Shown here: piece by piece, positions 1 through 8,323 of the stretch
How positions within the stretch are numbered: position 1 is the first letter of the stretch
Layout of the letters: the number at the start of each line of letters is the position of its first letter
Assembly: GCA_009692425.1 (NCBI GenBank)
Contig: SHZF01000042.1
Location: forward strand, 1 to 38,889
Length of the DNA stretch: 38,889 nucleotides
Source: Myxococcales bacterium
Lineage (GTDB): Bacteria; Myxococcota_A; UBA9042
Direction of reading: 5' to 3'
Translations under genes and position numbers: made by a program
The notes under the pieces: generated by a model
Told to the model about the DNA's origin: nothing
Databases searched by the model: none
Seen by the model: the letters and a program-made list of their open reading frames with translations, nothing else

Positions 1-83
1 TGTAGCGCGCAGGGTGGCTGCAACGGCCAGTCTGGGTGGCGCGTGGCGACGGGCCGCCGGGTGTCGCCCGGGTGCCCAGTCCG

Positions 84-2357
84 TCAACCGAGTTGCTTCG
101 CCTCGCCGGAAGGACGCCGCCGCAGCCACACGGCGAGGCCCGCGAGAGCCACGCACGCAAGCCCGGTCAGTCCGCTCCTCCCGGGCGTGGCGCGGCAACT
201 CGATGACTGCACGGGAGGCGGCGGCACCACTTGGGCGACGGGCGGAGGCGTCGAACCTGCATCCACCGCAACGCTGACCTGTACATCGGCCGGCGGCGGC
301 GCGGTGTCGGCCAGCACGCAAGCGCCCACGCCGCCCGCGCCCTCTTTGCAGACGAGGCCGGGGCCGCAGGCTGCGGGGGCGGCCGGCGCGCACGGCGTTT
401 GGCAGCGCGGCGCGGTGGGGGAGTCCGCGGTGGCCGCGCAGAACAGCGACTCACACTCCGCAGCGCTGGCGCACGCGCCGTCGTTGGGCGTGTTGCCGCT
501 TGCCGTGCAGACGCCTGCCGCCTTGTCAGCCGCCAGGCGCAAGCAGCCCTGCCCCGCAGCGCAGGCCGCAGACGCTGCCGCTGCTCCCGCCGCCGTGGCG
601 CCAACGGAGCACCCTGGTTTGCAGGTGCCGCCGTGGCAGACCGCACACGTCCCACCCTGGCACGGGCCAGGCGCGCACTCGCCGGAGTCCGCACACGCAG
701 CGCCCGCCGGCAGGCACGCGACCGACTTGCCCGCGATGCACAGGTCGCCGTTCGAGGTCTTCTGGCACGCCATCCCGCACGGGCAGCTCGTGGCCTGGTC
801 CAGCACGCACGGCTTCGAGCAGAAGCTCTTGCCGTTTGCCGCGATGCACAGCCCGCTGTCGCAATGCTTCGACTCGATGCAGTCGCCGCCGACGGTCGAA
901 ATGTCGCTGCCGGGCAGGCACCCCTGTTTGCCGTCGGGCTGCGTCGTGCAGGCCTGGCCATCGGGGCACGTGCCCTTGCCGGTGCACGCAAGCCGGCAAC
1001 TGCCCGCCGTCGCGTCCGCCTTGACCTTCATGCACACTTCGGACGCGCACTCCTCATGCGCCTGGCACTCGGCGCCGATGGGCTGCTTTGTCGGCGCGGT
1101 CGTTTTCGACGACTGCACGCAGGCACCGACCGAACTGCCCGGCAGGGGCTCGCAAGCCTCCTCTGGCGTGCACTCCGTGGGCGCGGCGACCGTGCACTTG
1201 ACCCGGCAGATGTCTTGCACGCACATCAACGTCTGGCACTCGGTCGAGTGCTTGCATGCCTCGCCGATCTTCTTCGTCGCCTGGGGCTGGTTCTGGTCCG
1301 GCAGGCACGCGCCCTTGCCGCCGCCGTTGACGAACTCGAAGCACTTGAACTTCGCCGGGCAGTCCGCCTTGCTGACGGTGCAGTATTGCGCACAGTACGA
1401 CAGCGCGCCCACCGGCTGGCAGTACAGGCCCGGCTTGCAGTCGGGTGCGGAGCCGCACGTGCCGCCCAACTCGACCGCGCCGCCGATCACCGCGCCCCAT
1501 ACGCAACCGCCCGATTTGCAGACCAGCTTCGCGGTGTAGAATTCCTTGCCCGACTTGTCCTTGTCGTGCACGTGCGGGCAGTCGCTGTCGTTGCTGCAGG
1601 TGTAGGTGCCCGACTTCGGGTGCAGGAAGCAGGGCGCCTTCTTGTCGTCGGTGTTGAGTTGCGCCGACTTGCCAAATGCGAACACGTTGGGCGCCATCGT
1701 CGGCGGGTCCGCCTCGGAATAGCCGCCGAGCACATGGTTGACGCCGAAAAAATGCCCCTCCTCGTGGACCGCCACCGACAGCACGTGCTGCATCGAGGCA
1801 CCGGCGGTCATCGCGTCGAGCGTCCACTTGTGGTGGTAGCCGTTGAACGCGATGTCGGCCTCGTAGATGTAGCCGTTGTAGGGCACCGGACTGGTGACGC
1901 CGAGCACGAACTTGCCGAACGTCCAGTCCGCGGTCTCGACCCACACGAGTTGGTTGCGGCCGTCGGGGTTGTAGCCGAGCGGCATCACCTTGAGCGACAT
2001 CGCGCTCGGGCAGTCCAGGTCGGAGTTGCAGGTCTTCGCAGCGCCGTTCACTTTGTCGTTCAGGCACTTCTTCAGCGCGACGTTGCAGTCGTAGGCCAGC
2101 GCGAACTGGATACCGGAGCAAGGCACATCGGCCCACTGCGCGAAGCCCTGCTTGAGCTGTTCGTGCACCGGCGCCACCGGCAAGTCGTCGGAGCCCTTCG
2201 GGTGCATGTAGTAGGTTACCTTGTTCGACGCCCAGCGCAGAAAGACCTTGCTGTTCGACGAGATGGTGCCGAGCGAAAATGCCGCGGCCGACGCCGGCGC
2301 CAACAAGGCCAGCGCGGCGATGGTCAACGGCAGGAGCGAACGGAGCGGGGTCCGCAT
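84..2357 (-). CDS. Secreted matrixin-type zinc metalloprotease with Cys-rich stalk and MYXO-CTERM tail
   Basis: This 757-residue exported protein probably cleaves extracellular or surface proteins. Residues 1-26 form a signal peptide. A matrixin/metzincin catalytic domain spans about 30-230 and shows the zinc motif HEEGHFFGVNH (His198, Glu199, His202, His208), with a plausible Met-turn at Met221 (PPTMAPN). Residues 250-680 are a long stalk of Cys-rich segments of about 40-60 residues, probably disulfide-bonded. The C-terminus has a Cys, a hydrophobic helix (GLACVALAGLAVWL) and an Arg cluster, as in MYXO-CTERM sorting tails handled by myxosortase; surface anchoring is inferred from that family. 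It is the second gene of a unit with the exported protein at 2430-3260, 72 bases upstream, a pairing that suggests joint export. The family call is firm; the substrate is unknown. Confidence 0.9.
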   Translation of the reverse strand: MRTPLRSLLPLTIAALALLAPASAAAFSLGTISSNSKVFLRWASNKVTYYMHPKGSDDLPVAPVHEQLKQGFAQWADVPCSGIQFALAYDCNVALKKCLNDKVNGAAKTCNSDLDCPSAMSLKVMPLGYNPDGRNQLVWVETADWTFGKFVLGVTSPVPYNGYIYEADIAFNGYHHKWTLDAMTAGASMQHVLSVAVHEEGHFFGVNHVLGGYSEADPPTMAPNVFAFGKSAQLNTDDKKAPCFLHPKSGTYTCSNDSDCPHVHDKDKSGKEFYTAKLVCKSGGCVWGAVIGGAVELGGTCGSAPDCKPGLYCQPVGALSYCAQYCTVSKADCPAKFKCFEFVNGGGKGACLPDQNQPQATKKIGEACKHSTECQTLMCVQDICRVKCTVAAPTECTPEEACEPLPGSSVGACVQSSKTTAPTKQPIGAECQAHEECASEVCMKVKADATAGSCRLACTGKGTCPDGQACTTQPDGKQGCLPGSDISTVGGDCIESKHCDSGLCIAANGKSFCSKPCVLDQATSCPCGMACQKTSNGDLCIAGKSVACLPAGAACADSGECAPGPCQGGTCAVCHGGTCKPGCSVGATAAGAAAASAACAAGQGCLRLAADKAAGVCTASGNTPNDGACASAAECESLFCAATADSPTAPRCQTPCAPAAPAACGPGLVCKEGAGGVGACVLADTAPPPADVQVSVAVDAGSTPPPVAQVVPPPPVQSSSCRATPGRSGLTGLACVALAGLAVWLRRRPSGEAKQLG

Positions 2358-2429
2358 GGACGGGCCTCGGGGCGGCAGAAGGGCGGGGGTCCAAGCGCGC
2401 TGCGACGCCGGAACATGCTTACAGAACTT

Positions 2430-3260
2430 CTATTTCTGGCCAGCGGCGCGAGTGCCAGGCGGCCTTGTGAGAGGGGCCTGTCCGGTGACGCCGGCCGGCG
2501 CGACGCGAGTTCCCGGTGGCGCGGACGTTCCGGCGAGCGCGGGCGTGCCGGTGGGGTTGGGGGCGAGCGTGCGTACGCCTTTGGCCGCGTCGGCGACATA
2601 GCCCAGGACTTCACTGCGGAAGTCTTCGAGGAACTTCGACACCGCCACCGGCGTCGGCGCCTCGCGCAGGCGGCCTGTCGCTGCGTCACGCTGCAGGCCG
2701 GCCACGTCGTGAATCTCGCGCGTGACGACGCGGCGCCCGAGCTTGTCTTTGGCGACGCCGAACTTGCCCTGGGGACCGCCGGAGACGACCCAACTCTCCG
2801 ACGTCTTCTCGAGCACGACTACGACCTCTTCGCCGACGGCGAACCCGGGCATGCCGGGGACAGCGACGGTCATGCCGTCCGCAGCCGTGCCGCCGACGTG
2901 GCGCCACGCGAACGCGGTGCTCTTGAGGCGGGTGTCGCCTTTCCACACGTCGGCGACGCGCAAGGTGAACTCGGTCCAGATGCCGCGCCCTTCCTTGCGC
3001 CGGTCGACGGGTGTCACCTTCTCGATGCCGCCATGCAGCACGAGCGCCGATTCGGTCACAAGCGTCTTCAGGTCGACGATCAGCACCGTCATCGCCGCAG
3101 CCGGCCGGACGTGGGCGGTGGCCAGCCCGAGCGCGACGGCGCCCGCCAGCAGCCAGGGCCGCACGCAGGCCAGCGAATCCAGCCGCGCGCACGTCGGGGA
3201 ATCCAGCCGTCGCAAGGACTGCGCGTCCACCCCAGCACTCAGTTCGTTCTTGGCGTTCAT
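2430..3260 (-). CDS. Exported protein of unknown function paired with the metalloprotease
   Basis: The protein has 276 residues. I chose the ATG at 3260 because GGAG lies 5 bases upstream and the hydrophobic segment LLAGAVALGLATAHVRPAAA then sits at about 37-56 as a late signal peptide. The mature part begins MTVLIVDLKTLVTESALVLHGGI and continues with a beta-rich domain of about 150 residues (WTEFTLRVADVWKG, GEEVVVVLE). The C-terminal 50 residues are Thr/Pro/Gly-rich and look disordered. Similar proteins, with a stretch like 'ESALVLHG...V.DVWKG', are common in Myxococcota next to matrixin-type proteases, as here; that association is recalled, not searched. No catalytic motif is evident. It may be an accessory or structural partner of the downstream protease. 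Confidence 0.75.
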   Translation of the reverse strand: MNAKNELSAGVDAQSLRRLDSPTCARLDSLACVRPWLLAGAVALGLATAHVRPAAAMTVLIVDLKTLVTESALVLHGGIEKVTPVDRRKEGRGIWTEFTLRVADVWKGDTRLKSTAFAWRHVGGTAADGMTVAVPGMPGFAVGEEVVVVLEKTSESWVVSGGPQGKFGVAKDKLGRRVVTREIHDVAGLQRDAATGRLREAPTPVAVSKFLEDFRSEVLGYVADAAKGVRTLAPNPTGTPALAGTSAPPGTRVAPAGVTGQAPLTRPPGTRAAGQK

Positions 3261-3303
3261 GTCGCTCCGGGCAGCCCACGCGGGCGGCGCGGGCAGTGGC
3301 AAG

Positions 3304-3332
3304 AAGGTACAGGCCTGCTGCGGCACGTTCAA
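3304..3332 (-). promoter_or_regulatory. Putative sigma70-type promoter for the exported protein/metalloprotease unit
   Basis: On the minus strand TTGAAC (3332-3327) is followed by exactly 17 bases and TACCTT (3309-3304). Transcription would start near 3297, giving a leader of about 37 bases before the ATG at 3260. It is a sequence match only, and the -10 element is weak. Confidence 0.4.
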
Positions 3333-3413
3333 GCGCAAACGGCGCTCCCGCACACACCTTCAACGCTGCGGGCGCTGCGAGCCTTCAGCGCGGCCCAACC
3401 CGCATCGAGACGG

Positions 3414-5234
3414 CTACCTCGGCGTGCCCGCGCGCCGCTCGCGCCGCCATTTATGCGCGAGTTCTCGCTGGACCTGCAGGCGTTTCATCGCCTCGTCGAG
3501 CACCCGCTTCGAGCGCTCCATCTCAGAACCGTCGAGGTCGCGCGCCACGGCCTGAGCCGCCGCTTCGACGGCCTTGTCGTACTCGCCGCGCCGCAGCCAG
3601 CAGTCGGCGAGGTTCAGGTAGCCACGGTAGTACTCCGGGTTGGCGTGCACCGCTTTTTCATACGCCTCGCGCGCCCGTTCGTGCTCGCCGGTGTGCCAGA
3701 ACAGGTCGCCGAGGTTGTTCCACGTCCTCGTGTTGTACCAGGGGTTGATGCGCAGCGCCTCCGTCAAAAGCATGTGCGCCAGATCGGGCGACCGCGTCTT
3801 GCGCAGCGCCACCTCGCCCGCCTCGCCGAGCAAGGCCCAGTTGTCACGCGCGATGAGCAGCGCCTTGCGGTAGGCATCCATCGCTTCGCCGGCGCGCTGG
3901 ACCTCCTGGCGCGCGAACTGGACCGCGGCCTCCAGGTCGTCGAAGGCCCTCGGGTGGTACGCCTGCTCGAACGCCGCGCGCGAGGTCGGCAAGGGCGCGG
4001 CGCTGACGAAGCGGTTCTTGATCGACGCTTCGCCCTCGCCCGGCGGCGCAGTCACCGCAGCCAGGCCCGGCCCGCCGTCGCGCGACCGCTGCATGTGGCC
4101 GTCGATTGCGAAGTGGTTGATGCCGACCGCCGTCGTCGAGCCGTAGTGCTGGTAGAGGTGGTTGCCGTTGGCGCGCCCCGCCGTCGCCGGTCCGTAGTCA
4201 CGGTACAGGATGAAGCCGTCCTTGCGCAGCACCCCCAGCGTCATTTCGAGGCTGTGGACTGCGCCGGCCGAGTGGAGCACCCAGGTTTCTTCCGTCCTGA
4301 CGCCGTTGGCATCGGTCGACACGCCGTTCGCGATGTTGCGCTGCTCTTCGGGCAGCAGCGCCACACCTTGCTGGATGTCTTCGGCAATCTGCGCGATCGC
4401 GTCACCACCATCGATGTTCGCGAGTTCTACGGGAGCCAGCGCGAGGTCCAGGTCGATCAGGGCATAGAGCGGCGCGAGCGGCAGTTTGTCCGATGCAGAG
4501 TCGCTGCGTGCCAAGGCCTGCAGGTGGGACACGGTAAGGGCCGTGAATTTCGAGAGCTCGTCGTGGTGGCGCAGCACCGTGCGCGCCATGATGACCGACC
4601 ACTGGTCACGCAAGCCGCCGTCGCCGAACGTTCGCACCCGGCGGAAGATGTTCGCCGGCAGCACGCACAGCAGGTACGTATGGAAGACGCCGCGCAAGCG
4701 CCCGGTCAGGTCGACATGGCTGCCGTCGTCGAGGCGCTGCACCGTCGCGGGCGCCAGCGCATTGCACACCCCGAGCGCGACGTGGCCGGCGTGGCGGTCG
4801 AACACACCGTGGTCGCGCGCGTCCTGCACGATGCGTGGGGTGCCGTCGGTGGCCCAGAAGGTGAGGCGGTCGTACCAGTCCTTGCCGCCCTCGGCGCACA
4901 GCAGCTTGAACCGATCGAGCAACTGCACGGCGTGCACGCCCATGCCAATCGCGAGTTCCATGCACTGGATGTCGGGCTCGAGCCCGCCAGCGGCCTCAAG
5001 TTCGCCGCAGTGGGCAAACAGCACCTCAGCGGCGCGGTACGCCGACAGGCCGCCCTGATTGATGAGGTTGGGCACCTCTTGGGTCGTGAACGCTTGGACG
5101 CCGCGGTGCTGAAAGGCGATCTGGCCGATCTGCCAGTCGAGGCACGAGGTGAGCGGGGTCCAGTCCTGCAGTACGGGCGGCTCGGGCGGCTCGGGCGGCT
5201 CGGGCGGAGTCAAACCGGAGGTGTCGGCGGCCAT
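3414..5234 (-). CDS. SAM-methyltransferase-like protein fused to C-terminal TPR repeats
   Basis: The protein has 606 residues from the ATG at 5234; the open frame extends further upstream but that part looks non-coding. The N-terminus holds a short Pro-Glu-Pro repeat (PPEPPEPPEPP). Residues near 70-90 read IQCMELAIGMGVHAVQLL, close to motif I of class I SAM methyltransferases of the MidA/COG1565 type (E-L-x-x-G-x-G). The following 200 residues resemble the same fold, including a long segment that could place the target. Residues of about 440-600 form TPR-like helical pairs (NTRTWNNLGDLFWHTGEHERA; YRGYLNLADCWLRRGEYDKA). The TPR part suggests a protein substrate or docking partner. Activity is inferred; the first Gly of motif I is Ala here, so loss of catalysis is possible. 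It may be the last gene of the redox unit upstream (gap of 149 bases). Confidence 0.65.
   Translation of the reverse strand: MAADTSGLTPPEPPEPPEPPVLQDWTPLTSCLDWQIGQIAFQHRGVQAFTTQEVPNLINQGGLSAYRAAEVLFAHCGELEAAGGLEPDIQCMELAIGMGVHAVQLLDRFKLLCAEGGKDWYDRLTFWATDGTPRIVQDARDHGVFDRHAGHVALGVCNALAPATVQRLDDGSHVDLTGRLRGVFHTYLLCVLPANIFRRVRTFGDGGLRDQWSVIMARTVLRHHDELSKFTALTVSHLQALARSDSASDKLPLAPLYALIDLDLALAPVELANIDGGDAIAQIAEDIQQGVALLPEEQRNIANGVSTDANGVRTEETWVLHSAGAVHSLEMTLGVLRKDGFILYRDYGPATAGRANGNHLYQHYGSTTAVGINHFAIDGHMQRSRDGGPGLAAVTAPPGEGEASIKNRFVSAAPLPTSRAAFEQAYHPRAFDDLEAAVQFARQEVQRAGEAMDAYRKALLIARDNWALLGEAGEVALRKTRSPDLAHMLLTEALRINPWYNTRTWNNLGDLFWHTGEHERAREAYEKAVHANPEYYRGYLNLADCWLRRGEYDKAVEAAAQAVARDLDGSEMERSKRVLDEAMKRLQVQRELAHKWRRERRAGTPR
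5174..5207. repeat. 9-bp tandem repeat in the methyltransferase-like gene
   Basis: CGGGCGGCT occurs three times without change, followed by a 7-base partial copy. In the minus-strand gene it encodes the Pro-Glu-Pro repeat near the N-terminus. The perfect copies suggest recent slippage. Confidence 0.85.
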
Positions 5235-5383
5235 GTCGTCACTTGGTCGGGCCACGCCGGGCCACGGAGGGCGGGTTTCTAGCAGATGCGGGGTGGGAAC
5301 CCAACAGGCACAGTGTGGCGGCAACGGTTGGGCTGGGCGCGTGCTGTAGGCAGCGCAAGCGGCTCCCGCTGACGCCGCCGCGT

Positions 5384-6733
5384 TCAATCCCGCACCGTCG
5401 CCCCCACCAGCCCGACCGCGTCCGCCGGCCAGTGCCGTGCGTCCCGTCCCGCGCTCACCGCCTCGACCGCCCGGCGTGCTGTCGCCATCGCATGGTCCAG
5501 GTTGCAGTGCAGCCACAGCCCCTGGCGGCCGACCGGCCACGTTCGCCCATCGGCCGTCACCGTGGTCAGCGCTGCCCTCCACGTCGCGTGCCAGCCGCGC
5601 CGCTGCAGCGGGTACACTGCCGACTCGAAGTGTTGCGTGTGCTCGAGGATTGTTGCGGGTCGCGCCAGCACGCCGGCTTCAACCAACTGGTCCATCAACG
5701 CCGGCAGGTGCGCGCCAAAATCGACCCCGCGGCCCCAGCGGCCCTCGGGAATTTCGAGGCACAGCGCCGTCTCGCCCGCCCGACCCTGCTGCGGCGAGTA
5801 GTTGCCAACCACCCCGACGCGGCCAAACCAGAAGCGGCGCTCGGGCACGTAGAAAGTTTCGGTTTCGCCACACGGAGAGCCGGCGAGCGCGAGGAACACG
5901 AGATACACGCCACGGTGCCCGAGCCCCGGCTCCGGAAGTCCGGCTGGCGTTGCTGCGAGCACGCCGAGGGGGCCCGTATGAAGGATGGCGTCGGCATCGA
6001 CGTCGCGCCCCGCGGGCCGTCCCCACTCCAGGCCGACTCGCGCTGCGTGCACGCGGGCCACCAGCGCAGCGAGCAAGCCCGCCATGCCGCGGCGCGGGTA
6101 CAGGTACGTCGCCGCCCGCGACGGGACAAGGGCGCACGCCAATTGGCACAGCGGTTGCCGCGACGACACCCGCGCCTTGGCGACCGACTGGCTGAGGTCG
6201 GCCGGGTCGATACCCCACACCTTTTCGGCGTAGGGCCGGTAGAAAGCTTCGTACGCCGCCCTGCCGACGCGGGCGGTGACGAATGCGGCGAACCCGACGT
6301 CGGGTGCGAATGCGGCGGAGCCTGGCGTGAGTCGGCGGTCCCGTTCCCACGCCGCCCACGCGCACGGACGACGCAGCAGCGAGCCCGCAAACGAGAATGC
6401 GCGCCGCGGCCCCAGCCCGGTCAGGAGCGACGGCAGCGACAGCGGGTACGGCAGCAGGCGGCCGCCCAGCACGATGCGGCCGTGGCGGGGACGCTCGACG
6501 AGTTCCGCTGCGGCGGCCAATTCGGCCAGCACGGGCTCACCCAGCGCGGCGGGGTGAATGCGGTGCGAGCCGAGGTCGCAGTCGACGCCGCGAAACCGCA
6601 CCGGACGCAACAGGCCGCCGATTCCGTCCGTGGCTTCCTGCAACTGGACTTCGAAACCCTGGCGGCGCAACAGCAGGGCCGCCGTCAGCCCCGCCACGCC
6701 GGCCCCGGCGACCAGCGCCCGGCGCCGCCTCAC
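5384..6733 (-). CDS. FAD-dependent oxidoreductase (protoporphyrinogen oxidase/amine oxidase-like)
   Basis: This 449-residue flavoprotein starts at a GTG codon, 18 bases after the stop of the membrane protein gene. Residues 5-35 carry the dinucleotide-binding fingerprint (VAGAGVAGLTAALLLRRQGF, then the acidic end of strand 2 in QLQEA). A second FAD contact region follows (GIGGLLRPVRFRGVDCDLGSHRIHP), as in the COG1232/protoporphyrinogen oxidase and UDP-galactopyranose mutase group. The C-terminal part, GLWLHCNLDHAMATARRAVEAV, resembles the last FAD-binding segment of that superfamily. There is no signal peptide, so it is cytoplasmic. The substrate cannot be read from sequence. It sits behind genes for an FMN-binding protein and a His-containing membrane protein, which points to an electron-transfer or lipid/sugar-modifying role. 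Confidence 0.75.
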   Translation of the reverse strand: MRRRRALVAGAGVAGLTAALLLRRQGFEVQLQEATDGIGGLLRPVRFRGVDCDLGSHRIHPAALGEPVLAELAAAAELVERPRHGRIVLGGRLLPYPLSLPSLLTGLGPRRAFSFAGSLLRRPCAWAAWERDRRLTPGSAAFAPDVGFAAFVTARVGRAAYEAFYRPYAEKVWGIDPADLSQSVAKARVSSRQPLCQLACALVPSRAATYLYPRRGMAGLLAALVARVHAARVGLEWGRPAGRDVDADAILHTGPLGVLAATPAGLPEPGLGHRGVYLVFLALAGSPCGETETFYVPERRFWFGRVGVVGNYSPQQGRAGETALCLEIPEGRWGRGVDFGAHLPALMDQLVEAGVLARPATILEHTQHFESAVYPLQRRGWHATWRAALTTVTADGRTWPVGRQGLWLHCNLDHAMATARRAVEAVSAGRDARHWPADAVGLVGATVRD

Positions 6734-6751
6734 GTTCGACTCATGGCGGGC

Positions 6752-7405
6752 TCACGGCTCGCTGGTCCGCGCGGGCCGACCGAACCACATGGCGCCGAGG
6801 CTCCACCCCACCATCGCCGTCCACGTCAGGCCCATCGCGGCACCCGACACCGGCATGAGCCACTGCCAGCCGCCCGTGCGCCAGATGATGACCGGCGCCA
6901 GCACGTGGGCGAGCGCGGCCAGCCCACCGCCCAGGATCGTGGTGCCGGCCAGCGCGGGATGCAGCCGCGTCAGCATGAACAGGTGCGCGAGGATCAGATA
7001 AACGACGCTGATGCTGAACACGTGCTGGTGGAACACGTCGAGCACCCACGGCCCCTTTGTGTCTTCTGCCAGTGCCGGTGTGACTTCCGCCAGTGCCGGT
7101 GCCGCGGCGGGTTCGTCGCCCAGAACCAGCACGGGTCCAGACGCCGCAGCGGCGGACCCCGGCGCGGGCCCAGCCGAGCCTGCGGGTGCAAGCGCCGATG
7201 CCGACGGGCTCGCACGGTTCACGTAGCGCTCCGTCACGCTTGGGCGGCCAGCCGGACCATCGAGATTGGGACCGATGCGAGCCGCGTAGATCGCCCATGA
7301 GGTCCACAGCCCGATGGCGACGAACGCGAGGAACATGGTGTAGACGAGCTTGGCAGGCACCGCGAGCAAGCCGAGGTGAAAGCCGCGCTGGATGAACAGC
7401 TTCAC
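6752..7405 (-). CDS. Four-helix membrane protein with histidines, partner of the FMN-binding protein
   Basis: The protein has 217 residues. I chose the GTG at 7405 (VKLFIQRGF), 10 bases after the stop of the FMN-binding gene, because the frame upstream of it is unlike protein. It has a first hydrophobic helix at about 12-42 (LLAVPAKLVYTMFLAFVAIGLW), an Ala/Pro-rich extracellular-type loop at about 55-115, and three more helices at about 120-210. The second helix carries several histidines (DVFHQHVFSISVVYLILAHLFML), which could ligate haem or sit in a redox membrane module. Proteins of this shape, often misnamed 'elongation factor-1 alpha', occur beside FMN-binding proteins in proteobacteria; that link is recalled. 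Haem binding is inference. Confidence 0.6.
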   Translation of the reverse strand: MKLFIQRGFHLGLLAVPAKLVYTMFLAFVAIGLWTSWAIYAARIGPNLDGPAGRPSVTERYVNRASPSASALAPAGSAGPAPGSAAAASGPVLVLGDEPAAAPALAEVTPALAEDTKGPWVLDVFHQHVFSISVVYLILAHLFMLTRLHPALAGTTILGGGLAALAHVLAPVIIWRTGGWQWLMPVSGAAMGLTWTAMVGWSLGAMWFGRPARTSEP

Positions 7406-7415
7406 GGCGCGGGCG

Positions 7416-8147
7416 TCACGGGGTTGCGGTCGAGGGCCGCCCCGTGTCGGCGGCGGCGACCTTGCGCGCCACGCCCAGTGAACGCGCAACCCCGGGCTTC
7501 AACACGAGTTCATCGACAAGGTGCAGGGCACGCCGGGCCCCCGTCGCAAGCGCCCGCGACGAGATGGTGGCGCCCGCCACGGCGACGATGTCTTCGCCGT
7601 GCCGCACCGGGTCCGCCGTCGTCTTGCCCACGAACTGGCGCCGAAAGCGGGCCTCCCGCACAGCATCGCCGTAGGCCTCGCGGTACACCATGACTTCGAC
7701 CCGGCGCAGCGCGCCATCGGGACCCACCAACGCCGCGAACGTGATCGGCTCGTGCTGCCCGCGCTCGTCGTCGATAACGGCGACGCCATCGACCTGATCG
7801 TGGGTCACGCCGAAGTACACGGTGACGGAGTCGCCGGGCGCCCGGCCAGTCCGTTTCAACAGAGCGGCGGCCTGCTCCGGCGTCGGCTGCAGGTGCTTGT
7901 AGGTGACCCGTTGGCTCGTCGCGAAGAACGACTTGAGGACCGAAGGCTTGTCCCAGAACACGTCGGCATTGGCGACGACGGGCACGAGGAACGCGCCTGC
8001 GGCGAGGGCCACGCACGCAACCCGGCGCAGGGCTATTGTCGCCACCGGGCGCAGGGCTATTGTCGCCACCGGGCGCAGGGCCACGCCACGGAACGGCAGT
8101 TCAGCAGCGGCGGCGGGCGTGGCAGGCGCGGTGGATGCAGCAGACAT
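7416..8147 (-). CDS. Exported FMN-binding domain protein (covalent flavin type)
   Basis: The protein has 243 residues from the ATG at 8147. A hydrophobic export segment near 40-60 ends in VPVVANA, a likely signal peptidase site. The mature domain is of the FMN_bind family (NqrC/RnfG/PceC type), which carries FMN on a threonine added by ApbE. The attachment motif is seen as AVAGATISSRAL, with the expected Thr at residue 194; the usual SGAT reads AGAT here. The domain should act outside the cytoplasmic membrane as a one-electron carrier. It is the first gene of a tight unit with the membrane protein (10 bases) and the FAD oxidoreductase. No apbE gene is visible in the window. An 8-residue repeat (LRPVATIA twice) lies just before the hydrophobic segment. 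Confidence 0.8.
   Translation of the reverse strand: MSAASTAPATPAAAAELPFRGVALRPVATIALRPVATIALRRVACVALAAGAFLVPVVANADVFWDKPSVLKSFFATSQRVTYKHLQPTPEQAAALLKRTGRAPGDSVTVYFGVTHDQVDGVAVIDDERGQHEPITFAALVGPDGALRRVEVMVYREAYGDAVREARFRRQFVGKTTADPVRHGEDIVAVAGATISSRALATGARRALHLVDELVLKPGVARSLGVARKVAAADTGRPSTATP
8024..8081. repeat. 24-bp tandem repeat in the signal-peptide region of the FMN-binding protein
   Basis: Two identical 24-base units (8024-8047 and 8048-8071) are followed by a 10-base partial copy. On the minus strand each unit encodes LRPVATIA, so the repeat lengthens the export signal region without breaking the frame. Confidence 0.85.
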
Positions 8148-8198
8148 GGCGGGCGGCGCGAACCTCAGCGACGCGATCGGGGCGTCCCTAGGGGAGTA

Positions 8199-8227
8199 TT
8201 GATAGCGACTTTCACTTTCATGTTCAA
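8199..8227 (-). promoter_or_regulatory. Putative promoter of the FMN-binding protein operon
   Basis: On the minus strand TTGAAC (8227-8222), a 17-base spacer and TATCAA (8204-8199) form a good sigma70-type pair. The expected start is near 8192, about 45 bases before the ATG at 8147. The spacer is unusually A-rich for this genome (repeated GAAAGT), which marks a genuine intergenic control region. Confidence 0.5.
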
Positions 8228-8278
8228 GTCCCCTGCGCAAGTCTTCGTCACGAGAACGTCAGGCATTGCCGTAGTCGA

Positions 8279-8307
8279 TTGTTTTTATGCCAGAACAGTG
8301 CTATGCT
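8279..8307 (+). promoter_or_regulatory. Weak candidate promoter for the small acidic protein
   Basis: TTGTTT (8279-8284), 17 bases and TATGCT (8302-8307) precede the ATG at 8324. The predicted start near 8314 would fall inside the GAGGAG ribosome-binding site (8312-8317), so either the start site is a few bases earlier or the match is chance. Confidence 0.25.
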
Positions 8308-8323
8308 GTGCGAGGAGTCCGCG

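Noticed and set aside
1-83. Possible gene at the left window edge
   Set aside because: Open frames here are only shadows, with no start, ribosome-binding site or recognisable protein.
231-5282. A 1683-codon plus-strand open frame across the first 5 kb
   Set aside because: It runs antisense to three well-supported genes and its translation is Arg/Ala/His-rich without motifs, as expected from high GC at third positions.
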